A stretch of 64,000 bases of DNA, from assembly GCA_001298575.1 (NCBI GenBank), contig LJCV01000307.1, positions 31,553 to 95,552 on the forward strand, in the 5' to 3' direction. The DNA comes from Actinobacteria bacterium OK074. GTDB lineage: Bacteria; Actinomycetota; Actinomycetes; Streptomycetales; Streptomycetaceae. Shown in pieces: positions 53,239 to 63,800 of this stretch. The notes beneath the pieces are model-generated. The model did no database searches, was not told the origin of the DNA, and saw nothing but the letters and a program-made list of their open reading frames with translations. The position numbers and the translations under genes are program-made. Position 1 is the first letter of the stretch. Every line of letters starts with the position of its first letter.

Positions 53239-53493
53239 TCACCCGAACGGGCCCCGCAGGTCCGACCCGAACGGGCCCCGCAGGTCCGGCGCGGTGGTGC
53301 GTCTGCCGGTCAGCCAGGCGGCGGTCTCCTTGCTGGTGTGGCCCTTGGCGACGAGTTCGGCCACCTCCCATTCGCGCTTCGACAGCACCCCGGACCCGGC
53401 CCCGGCCCCGTCGGTGCCCGGGGCCGGGGCCGAGTCCGCGCCGTCCGCCGGGCGGGGCGCCACGACGACGTCAACGGCCTGTTCCAGGGGCAA
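53239..53493 (-). pseudogene. LuxR-type HTH remnant with duplicated end
   Basis: The frame contains a LuxR-like DNA-binding start, VLSKREWEVAELVAKGHTSK followed by ETAAWLTGRRT, matching the first two helices of the GerE/LuxR motif. The recognition helix is then replaced by a reiterated DLRGPFGS/DLRGPFG end. Upstream the frame runs into Pro/Ala-rich sequence and an 8-G run (53503-53510) that could be a frameshift site. No receiver or ATPase domain is recognisable. It is best read as the decayed end of a LuxR regulator. Confidence 0.65.
53241..53288. repeat. Perfect 24-bp tandem duplication
   Basis: Two identical 24-bp units lie head to tail at 53241-53264 and 53265-53288. They encode the doubled DLRGPFG end of the LuxR remnant. 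Confidence 0.95.
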
Positions 53494-53610
53494 AGGACCG
53501 CGTCGGGGGGGGCGGCCGGCCCGTCCTCGAACGAGTCCGCCGTCTGCTCAACCGGCCGTAGGGCGCGCCCGGTTCACCCCGAAGAGCCGTGTCCGCGGAC
53601 CCGGCGGCGG

Positions 53611-54777
53611 TCAGCGGGTGCTCCACTTCTGGTTGTCCTGGCCGTTGCAGTCCCAGAGTTGGAGCCGGGTGCCGTTGCCCGTCTTCTGGTCCTTGACGTC
53701 CACGCACTTGTTCGCCTGCGGATTGACCAGGTCGTTGCTGGAGTTGAGGCGGAACTGCTGGGCCGGGTTGCCGCTGCACACGGCGAGCTGGATCACCGCG
53801 CCGTTGGCCGACGAGCCCCAGGCGACGTCCATGCACAGGCCCATCGAGCGGACCGTCCCGTCCGAACGGAAGTCCCACTTCTGCCAGTTCTTGCCGCTAC
53901 AGTCCCAGATCTGCAACGGTGAGCCGTCCGCGCCCTTGTGGCCGACCATCTCGATACAGCGGTTGGAGGCGTGGCTGTAGATGGTGGTGCCGGGCGCGGT
54001 GGTCACCGTGACCGTGGCCTTGGCGCCGGTGGACTTCTTCTTCGAACTCCCGCCGGAGGACGCCTTCTTGGGGGCCTCCGCGGAGCTGCGCGCGACCACC
54101 CCGGTACCGGCACCGGCACCGGCCGCCGCGGCCCCCGCGCCCTTCTTCGTCACGTTCTTCTTGCCGCTGTCCTTGGAGTGCGAGGCAGACGGCGACGGCG
54201 ACGCGGACGACGGGCTGGCCGAGGCGTAGGCGCCCGCGGCGCTGTCCGTCGTCGCCCCGTTCAGCACGGTGCCGGCGTCGGCCACCCGGTCCGACGCCTT
54301 CCCGTCCGAACCCGACTTGCCGAGCATGCCGGAGACCAGGAACGGGACCCCGATCAGCAGCGCTCCCACGATCGCGGCTCCGGCCAGCAGGCCCCGCGAG
54401 GGACGGCCGAAGGCGGGGGCCGCCGCGGCGGAGCCTTCACCGTTACCGGATCCGGCTCCGGCCATGGCGTCGGCATCCGGGTCGGCTTCGATGTCGGCGT
54501 GGGCCTGGGGCTGGGGCTGGGGCTCGGCCTGGGGCTGGGCCTGGCTGTCGGGTTCCGCCTCCGCGGTCGTGTTCGGGGCCGGGGGCGGTGCCGATGTCGT
54601 GAGCAGCGCCGCTTCCGCCTTCTCGGCGGCCCCCGTGTCGCCGCCGGGCTCGGCCGCCGCCGAGGTCTCCCCGCTGGTGGACGGGAGCGCCGCCGAGGCC
54701 GCGGTGGCGTCCGGGGCCGGGGCGGGCTCCGTCTCGCCGGTCGCCGCCTGGTGCTGCGGGCTGTTCTTGCCGGACAT
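53611..54777 (-). CDS. Membrane-anchored ricin-type beta-trefoil lectin protein
   Basis: A 388-residue protein. Residues about 1-115 are Ala/Pro/Glu-rich and disordered, followed by one membrane helix (GLLAGAAIVGALLIGVPFLVSG), a Ser/Ala/Lys-rich stalk, and a C-terminal ricin-type beta-trefoil (about residues 255-388) with three QxW-like repeats: LQIWDCSGKNWQKWDF, LAVCSGNPAQQFRL and LQLWDCNGQDNQKW. The lectin should face outward and bind carbohydrate. GGAAGGAAC supports the start. The giant gene ends 38 nt upstream on the same strand, so the two are probably co-transcribed. Confidence 0.9.
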   Translation of the reverse strand: MSGKNSPQHQAATGETEPAPAPDATAASAALPSTSGETSAAAEPGGDTGAAEKAEAALLTTSAPPPAPNTTAEAEPDSQAQPQAEPQPQPQAHADIEADPDADAMAGAGSGNGEGSAAAAPAFGRPSRGLLAGAAIVGALLIGVPFLVSGMLGKSGSDGKASDRVADAGTVLNGATTDSAAGAYASASPSSASPSPSASHSKDSGKKNVTKKGAGAAAAGAGAGTGVVARSSAEAPKKASSGGSSKKKSTGAKATVTVTTAPGTTIYSHASNRCIEMVGHKGADGSPLQIWDCSGKNWQKWDFRSDGTVRSMGLCMDVAWGSSANGAVIQLAVCSGNPAQQFRLNSSNDLVNPQANKCVDVKDQKTGNGTRLQLWDCNGQDNQKWSTR

Positions 54778-54815
54778 GCTGTTCCTTCCAGAAAAAGTGA
54801 TGGGGTGACGAACGG

Positions 54816-57800
54816 TCAGTCGCCGTCCTCGGCGGGCGGGTCGACCGAGAACCGGTTGCCGTCGAAGTACAGGGTCAGCGGGGCGCCGTCGGCCGGGCCG
54901 AACCGGTGGCCGCCGTCGCCGGGACCGAGCACCTGGACCGGTCGCCCGGTGCCTCGTGCGACCAGTGCCGCCAGGGTGGCCACGTAGGCGGGGGTGTCGG
55001 GGCCGGTCAGCACCAGGGCGAGGCGGGCGGGGTCGTCCAGTCCGGCCTCCGCGACGGTCACCGTGCCGTTCTGGAGGATCGACTGGGCGCGCAACTCCTC
55101 GGTGAGGGCGTCGATCTGCTCCAGGGCGTCGGTCGACACGGCGGTGTCCGGGGCCGGGAGTCCCGCGTCGTCGGGGGCGCCGTGCGCGGCCACGTCGGCC
55201 TGGGCCCAGGCGAGCAGCGCGGCGTGCGGGTCGCGGTCCCGGGTCCACGCGAGGGCGGGGGCGGGGGCGGTGCCTGAGTCGGCGAGCAGCCCGGCCAGGG
55301 AACGGGCGAACGTCTCGGGGCGCTCCGCCCGCGACACGACGGCGGGCCGACGGCCGCCTCGATCGCCACCGGATCCTTGGTCGCCGCCGGACCCTTGACC
55401 GCTTCCGGATCCTTGGCCGCCGTCGCCGCCGTCACCACCATGCCCCCCGTTCCCGCCGTCACCACCGTTCCCGCCGTCCTGCCGACCCTCCGGCCGCCGA
55501 GGCTCCACCTCGGGCTCCACCTGCGGCGCCTCCGCCCGTGCCGGTGCCGGTCGGGGCGTACGGCGGGGCCACGTGGCCGGGGTCGCGGCCAGCGAACCGG
55601 TCGGCAGCGGTACGGTGCCGTCGCCCGCCGTCGCCCGCCGTGTCTCCAGGAGGGGGGCCGCGTCGCCGAGGCCCCGTTGCGCGGTGCGCTGCCGGTCCGC
55701 CTGCCGGGTCAGCTCGGTGAGGGCTTCTCGGACCTGGCGTGCGAGGCCGTCCACCACCTGCTGGGCCGCGTCCCGGGCGGCCACCGTCTGGTCGCGGCGT
55801 GCGGTGGCCGCGGCGAGCGCCGTCCGGGCCGTGTCGTCCGTTGTGGCGGCCGTCGTGGCCGTGTGCCGGGCGCGGGTGAGGGTGTCGGCGGCGGTGCGGG
55901 CCGCGTCCCGGGCCAGGCCGAGCCGGCGCCCGGTGTCGTCGGCGGCGTGCCGGGCGGTCTCGGCGGCGCGGTCGGCCGCCGCGGCCGTCGTCCGTGCCCG
56001 TTCCAGCCTGGTACGCGCCTGCTCCCGGCGCGACTCGTACGGGGCGAGGGACCCGGCCGGGGCGGCGCCGGTCACGGCGCGGCCCGAACTCCCGCCCTGC
56101 GCGGCCGAGTCGGCGGCCTGCCTCAGCGCCTCTTCCGCCGCCTCCAGTTCGGCCTCCGCCGTCTCGACGGCCTCGTGGGACTCCGCGGCCGTCCGGGCCG
56201 TGGCCGTCGCCCGGTCGCTCTGACGCTGGAGGTCCCGGGTCAACTCCGTGACCCGGCCGCGCCGTTCCCGGTCGGCGAGTTCGGCGGTCTCGACGGCGCG
56301 GTCGGCGGCGGCGCGTCCGACGGCCGCGGTGCCGACGGTGGTGCGGGCGCCGGTCAGGTCCAGCTCGGCCTGCGTCACCGGCGGCTGGGCATCGTCCAAC
56401 GTGCGGCGGGCGTCCGGCAGTTGGGCCTGGAGTTGGGCCTCCCGCGTGCGCTCGGTGTCCTCCGCCCGCCCGGCCGCCTCCAGCGTGCGGATCTGCTCGC
56501 GCACGGCCGTCCAGCCGTTGTCCTGCTGCCCGACCGGGTCACCGGCGGCGTCGAACCGCCTGAAGCGCACGCCGTGCCGGTCGCGCAGGGCCAGTTCGAC
56601 CGGCCGGTGCAGGAGGGCGGCGGTGCCCGAGGCGGCGTACAGGGCGCGGGCGGTCTGCGCGGGGGTGTCGTCGACGGCCAGCCAGAGCTGGACCTCGCCG
56701 CCGTCGCCGTCCGGGTCCGGTCCGATGCCGTCGGCCAGCAGGGTCGGGAGGTCGCGCAGCGGTACGGTGCGCCAGTCCCGCAGGAGGTCGTCGGCCCGGT
56801 CGCCCGGCGCCTGGGCGTCGGCCGTCTCGCGGGCCAGGGAGGCGCCGTCGAACACTCCGGGGTCGGTGCGGGCGCCGGTGACGCCGAACCCGAGCAGGTC
56901 GCGCTCCAGGGGCCGCAGCCGCACGGTGCCGGTCACGTACCGGACGCCGTCGGGGCCGTGCACGGTGAGCACCGCGTCGGCGAGGATCTCGTGGCTGCGG
57001 GTGCCCCGGGTCCCCTCGGCGGCGGCGGTGTTGCCGTGCTTGAGCCAGTCGCGGCGGGTGCCGCTGACGGTGGCGCCCTGCCCCGAATCCTGCGGCTGGC
57101 GGGCCAGCACCGGCAGCGTGAAGCCGAGCAGGTGCCGGTTGGAGTCGGCGAGGCTGAAGCCGCCCTGCGCCGCGAGGCTCCCGGTGAGGCCCGCGTGCGA
57201 GGCGGAGCCCGCGCTGACCGTGCTGATCCGCAGCCGGTCCACCGTCACGTCCCCGGCATCGGTGACCGGGCGCGGCCGGTACAGCTCCACGGTGAGCCGG
57301 GGCGGGGTGTCCGGGCGGCCCTGGAAGGGGTACGAGCCCGGCATCGTGGTGGTGATGCCGGCCGGGCCGCGCGGGTGGTCCAGCGAGATCTCCCCCGCCT
57401 GGACGAGTTCGCCGATCCGTACGGCGGTGGCGTCCGCGGAGTCGGAGGTGGCCAGCGACCGCCAGGAGTGCGTCAGGTCGGGGGCCACCTCGGTGAGCGC
57501 GGCGGCGAGTTCGGCGCCCGCGTCGAAGCCGAAGACCGGTGCGGGGCCGCCCGGTGTGAACCGCCGCCCGGGCACCGTCGGCCGCTGCCCGGTCCGGCCC
57601 ACCGCCAACGGCGTCTCGGGCCTTGGCGGTTCGGGGGTCTCGCTGCCGGTGAAGCGCAGCGCGGCGGCGGCGTACACCGTGGTGGTCCGGGTCGGCCGGC
57701 CGGTGAACAGGTGCGCGATCCGGCGGGCGAGCGGGGTGTCCGTGTCGGTCAGGCTCAGCACGCCGTGCTGGAACAGGCTGCCGGGCAGGTCCAGCAGCCA

Positions 57801-60800
57801 GTCGGCGGTCACGGTGGAGCGCACGGTGGCGACGATCCGGTACGGGACGCCCTCGAAGTCGGCGACGTTGTCGGTGCGCAGCCAGTAGCGGTCCTCGGCG
57901 GCCCGGGTCGCCCGCGCGGAGTTGCCGCGCACCGTGTCGGCGCCGAGCAGCACGCCCGCCCGGTCGGTGCGGGGGCCGCCGGTGACCCGGGGAATCCGGG
58001 TCTGGAGCTGGACGAACCCGGAGTTGCGGACGGTACCGGCACTCTGGTCGCTCACCGAGGACGGGGTGTGGCCGTGGTACTGCTCGATCCCGGCGCCGGC
58101 CGCCGCCGGGTGCCCGCGCAGGGGCCGCAGCGCGTGGTCGTCGGCGTCCGGTTCGGCCCGCAGGGTCACCTCGACGAGGCGGGCGCCGCCGTAGCCGACC
58201 TGCCGGAACCCGAAGCGCTGGAACCGGCCGGGGCCGCGTCCGGCCAGGGTGCGCAGGCCCGCCGTGGTGGTGAGGTCCGCGATGCGGGTGGCGACGCCCG
58301 AGCGGTACGACGCGTGCCCCGGCCGGGTGGTGCCGGGTACCTCCGCGTCGACCAGGTCCATGAGTCGCTGCCGCAGTTCGTCGGGGCTGGGCACCTGTCG
58401 GGTGGCGTCGGTGAACAGGTCCATGGCCTGGACGCTGCCGAGGCCCACCTCGCCGGAGACGGTGAACCGGCGCGGCAGCGGCACGGAGCCCGGTACCGCG
58501 GCGGGCACCGTGAGCCCGTTCACCGCCCTGAACCAGTCGGCGTGGCGCCGGACCTGGGCCGGGGTGGCCAGGAACCGCACGGCGTCCGGCAGTTCGACGG
58601 CCACCGTGATCTCCCGGCCCTCGCCCTGCCCGAACGCGTTGCCGACGACGTTGCGGCGGCCCCGCCGGAACGTCACCAGCAGGAGCCCGTCGGCCGCGAT
58701 GCGGTGCTGGGCGCCGCTCTCGGTGGCGGTGCGGTTGACGACGGTCGAGGAGGCGAGCGCCCGTGACTGCTCGTGCCGGGCGGTGTGGGTGTACCGGGCC
58801 GACGGGTTGAGGGTCGACTTCCGGGGCGTGGACGTGGCCGTACCGCCGCCCTGTTGCTGCTCCGGGTCGTCGGCGCGGGCGTGGATGGTGCCGCTGTCGC
58901 CGACGTCGCCGTCGTTGCCCGCGGCCTGGTCGGCGGCCGGGGTCTGTGCCGACGAACTGTTGTGGACGGCGGTGAAGCCGCCCGCCCACTGGACGTTGCG
59001 GCTCGTCCCGCGCCGCTGTCCGGCGCCGTCGCCCGCGCTGAGCCCGGTCTCGAAGTACTGCGCGACGTCGCCCGCGGCCCGCGGGTTGCGCAGGGCGCCC
59101 CGGATCTCCACGGAGATCACCTCGTCCGCGGCGAGGCCCGGCAGGGTGAGCCCCTCGACCACGTAGGCGCCCTTGAACACCTGGTGGCCGCGGGCCAGCA
59201 GGGACGCGGGGCTCCGGGCGGCACTCAGCATCTCGGCCGCCACCGTGGTCGGGTCGGTGGCCGCGGCCCCGGCCAGCGACTCGCCCACGGCCCGCCCGAC
59301 GCGCGCCACCGGTGCCGGGGTGTGCTCGGCGACCGCGTCCAGCAGGCCGCGCCCGGGGTGCCCGGGGTAGGTGTTGCCGAGCACCGCCCGGAACGCCTCG
59401 TCGAGCGCGGCCGACGCGCGGAACACCTCCATCATCGCGTCGTCCGGCAGCGGTACCGAGCCCGGCAGCGGGCGGCCGTGGTCGTTGGCCAGGGCGAGCA
59501 GGGCGCGGTCGGCGTCGGTGGCGGCCCGCACGGTGTGCGCGGGGGGCGCCGCCGGGGCGGGGTCGGTGGCGGGCAGCGTGCGGTGCGTGGGCACCGACAG
59601 CCGCAGGGTGCCCGGCACCCGGTCGGGCGGCGGGGGCTGCGGTCCGGCCGGCGGGGCGCCGTGCGGGAGGTACGGCCGGATCACCGTCTCGTGCGCGAAC
59701 CGCACCAGGGGGTCCTGGTCCGGCCCCTCGTACAGGTCGAGCGCCAGGTCGGCCGGTATCTCGAAGACCTCGCTGCGCTGGCCCGCCCCGCTGCCGATGA
59801 AGAACTGGTCGTGTCCGACGGTCAGTTGCACGCTGTTGTCGTGCTGCACCTGGTGGGCGCGGACGTGGTCGCCGGTGCCGCCGAGGGTCCACGCGCCGCC
59901 GCGCACCGGCACCCCGAGCGAACCGCCGGCGCCGTAGGACGCCCCGTACTGCGAGCCCCGCTGGTCGTTGCCTGCCGTCGACAGCGACGCCAGGCCCATG
60001 CCCTGCACGTCCGGCAGCACCCGGGTGTGCGTGCTGGCGCCCGTGCCGCGCACCGCGCTGAGCACCAGCCGCACCCGGCGGGCCCCGGTCACCGTGGGGA
60101 TCTCCAGGAAGAGCGGGTGGCCGCCATCCAGCATGGCGTCCGTCGCGGCCCGTTGGCCGACCTGGGAGCGGGCCTGCTCGAACCTGCGCAGGTTGTTCAA
60201 CTGGGCCTGCACCAGGGCCTCGTCGGGCAGGACCAGGGTGCGCGCGTTGGCGTCGGCGGGCAGGAAGCCCTCGCGGCGCAGCCAGTTCTCGGCGTGCCCG
60301 AAGAGGGGTTCGGCGCCCGCCACGTGCAGGGGTGTCACCGTGGTGCCGATCGCCCGCAGGTGCTCCAACTCCGCCGGGAGCCGCCGCAGTTCCTCCTGCG
60401 TCGGGACGTGGCCCTCGGCGTCCTCGGCGGTCAGCAGCCGCAGGTGCATCCCGCGCGGCCAGGCGCCGGGCCTGAACTCCTCCTGCCCGCCGCCCGCCAG
60501 GTGCAGCACCAGCCGGTGCCGGACCTGGGCCGGGGCCAGCAGGTGGCTGCGGTTGGTGCGCACCGCGTGCATCAGGGCCGCGCTGCCGCTCTGCGTCAGC
60601 CCGTCGCTCGTGCCCGCCTGGACCGAGGCCCGCCCCAGCACCCCGCCGCCGACCCGCCGGACCGCGTCCGGGTGCCCCTCGGCGTGGTCGCCGGTGAGCG
60701 CCGGGCCGACGCTCCCGGACAGGGACAGGCCGCTGCTGTACTTCGACTGGGCGTCGATCTTCACCACCTGTGTCAGATGGCTCTCCAGGTTGATCTTCCC

Positions 60801-63800
60801 GGGGACGCTCCGCCGCAGCGGCGCCCCCACCTCCACGTCGGTCAGCAGCTGGAACATGCCGATCGCGCGCCCGGACCCGTCCAGCAGCACGGGCGAGAAG
60901 GCACCCCGGTCCCGCTGCATCGGCAGGGTGCCCCGCAGCAGCGGTTCCGACAGGAACGTCGACAGCTCCGCCAGGGAGTCCTCGCCCAGCGACCGCAGCC
61001 GGGCGTCGTAGTGCTGGAGCGCCTCCGCGAGCAGCCGCCCGGGATCGGCCACCGTGTCCACGCCCCACACCGGAAGGACGTCCAGGTCGGCCGCCCGGGG
61101 CAGCTCCCCCGCCTCGTCCTGCGCCAGGTGCTGCGGGAACCAGAAGGTCACCGCCCCGTGCGCCTGCGCCGGGCTCCAGGTGAGCGGCGGGGCCAACGCC
61201 GGGGTGTCCAGCCGCACTTCCCACTCGGCGGTGAAGTCGTACGGCTCCGACGGCTCGTTGCTGCGCTGCGCCGACGTCGACTGCACGACCGTGGTCACCG
61301 ACGAGTTCGACGACAGCTGGTTCAGGGTCAGCGCGAGGGTGAGCGCGACGTCGACACCGCGCACCGGGATCGCCCTGCTCACCGGGAACAGCGCGGTCCA
61401 CGGCAGCATCAGGGTACGGACGTTGCCGGAAGCCTCCGACGACACCGACTCCTGCGTGCCGATGCCGCGCCGCTCCACCCGCACGTCCCGCTCGGCACCC
61501 TCGGCCTGCCCGTACCGGGCCGCCGCCACCGGGTCCCTGAGCCGCATCCGCAGATCCACCACGCGGTCCCGGCCGTCCACCCGCAGTGTGATCCGGTGGC
61601 CCAGACTGCCGCGCAGATACGGCAGGTTGAGCGCCAGCTCCTCGGCGCTCGCCACCGTCCGCAGCTGCTCCCGCACCGGGTGCGTGTCCGGCGCGCCCGG
61701 CAGCCCGAGCGCCGCCATCACCTGCTGGTGCAGCCCGTCCACGACCGCTGCCGACAGCGGTTCGAGGAACACCAGGCCCACGTTGCCGTCCAGTTGGGAC
61801 CCGTACGCGAGGACGTACGACGAGGACGGCGCCGCGACCGGTGCTTGGGAGGCGGGCCAGGTGAGGGGGGTGTCGGTGGGGATGGGGCTGGTGTCGGGGT
61901 CCTCCTGGACGGGGGTGGTGGTCTGGAACTGGCTTGCGTGGTCGTGGAGTTGGGGGCCCGAGGCGGTGACGTCCTCGATGATGCGGAGGTAGCGGTGGGG
62001 GATGTGGACGGGGGTGTGGGTGGTGGCCATGACGCCGGTGGTGCGTACGGCGGTGGCGTTGGGGTGGTTGCGCAGGAGGAAGTCGTTGTCGCGCTGCTCG
62101 TCGGGCAGGCCGAGGTAGTGCAGGACCTCGTGGAGGAGGTCGGCGTCGGAGTGGTGGGCGTCGAGGTGGAGCTGGTCCGCGCGGGCGGGGTGGGGGGTGT
62201 TGGTGAGGGTGACGGCCTCGGGGTGGGTCGGGTCGTCGATGAGGTTGAGGGTGATGTGGATCTGGTCGCCCGAACTCGGCAGCGCCAGACCTGAGTTGAG
62301 GTGCGTGTCCAGGAGACGGGTGATCCGGTCCCTGAGCTGCTGCCTGAGCGCCGGATCGGCGGTCGTGACCGGGAGATTGACCGTGTAGTCGCGGATCCAC
62401 TGGCCGTTGGGCGCCTGGATACGACGAACCCGGGTGCGGATCAGGGTCGTTGCACCACTGAGCGTGCCCGGGCCGGGCGGACGGCTCTGGTCGGCGCGTG
62501 GATCGAAACGCTCGGCGCTGTGAACACCGGGGCGCGCGTGGGGGCGCAGGCCGTACCAGGTGTCCTTCGGCGCCGGGTTGACGGCACGGGGCGCGGGCCC
62601 CTCGTCAACGGCATCACGCGCGGGCGCGGGACGGAAACGACCCGGCGGCTCGACGCTGGGAGCATCGCCAGGGCCACGGGGCGCACTCGACGGGGTGATG
62701 GTGTTGCTGGTGGTGGCCGTGGTGGTGCCGGAGGTGGTGGTGACGGGGCCCGCGTCGCTGGCGCTGTAGTGGTTCAGGCCCGTGTAATACAGCTCCAGGG
62801 CGGGGGTGTTGGTGGTCGGGCCGTACGGCAGCACGATGCCCCGGGGGCCGCCGGTCGCGGTGGTGCCGGCGAGGGCGGCGGGCACCGGCTGGAAGACGTG
62901 GATCGGGACGCCGAGGGTGTCGGCGAGCAGCGGCAGGAAGGCGTCGCCGATCCGGTTCGTCCACACGCCCGACCAGTTGCGCACCGCGCGGTCGAGTTCG
63001 TTCGCCTCGGCCGGGGTGAGGGGGGCGGTGCTCTGGTGGTAGCCGGCGATCAGCAGCGCCCGGCGCGCGTCCAGCGGCATGGTGGCGAGCGTCGGCAGCG
63101 CGTTCACCGCGCGCAGATAGGCGAACATCCGCCGGTTGCTCGGCGCCCCGCCGACCGGTGCGGGCGGCGCGCCCGGCGTGGAGACGGCTTGCAGATAACG
63201 GGTCTGGAGGTCGGCCGGGTCCATGTCCTCGGGGCGGGTCACGCCCTGGATGCCGTACAGGGTCAGCTGGCTGTCGACCGTGCCGCTGGGCATGCCCTGC
63301 ACCACCGTCCCGAACCGGCGGACGAGGACGCCCCGGAGCTGGCCGAGCACCTGCGGCGGGAGCGGCCGGGTGCCGTTGCGGGCCGCCGCCAGCCGGGCCC
63401 GCACCAGGGCCTGCAACCCCTGCTGCGCGGCCCGCAGATGGCCGGACCCCTGGACGGCGGTCTGCGGGTTCAGCGCCAGCGCCATGAGGGTCTGCCGTAC
63501 GAGGTTGGGCTGGCCGAGCCAGCCCGCGGTACCCGCGTCGAGCGCCGGGTTGGCCCGCCGCAGCTGGGCGGCGACCAGTTGCGGCGCGCTGCCGATGACG
63601 GCGTACAGGAGGCAGTTGCCGTCGCCGGGGGTCGGGACGCTGTTGCCGTGGGGGGTGACGTACGGGGAGGGTGGGGTCGCCGTGGTCGCGGTCGTCACTG
63701 TGGTCGTGGCGGGCGGCGGGGCGAGCGGGACCTTGCCCTTGCCCTTGGCCTTGCTCTTGTCGGTGTTTTTGTCGGTGCTCTTGTCGGTGCTCTTGTCGGT

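Noticed and set aside
53611..54777. Ricin-like toxin (A-chain)
   Set aside because: Only the beta-trefoil lectin repeats are present; no N-glycosidase domain.
53226..59000. Plus-strand open frames opposite the lectin and giant genes
   Set aside because: Gly/Ala/Arg-rich shadows, with no ribosome sites or motifs.
56539..62400. Long open frame on the minus strand in a second frame under the giant gene
   Set aside because: Arg/Pro/Gly-dominated translation without domains. The frame used for annotation carries the OTU and HExxH motifs and normal composition.
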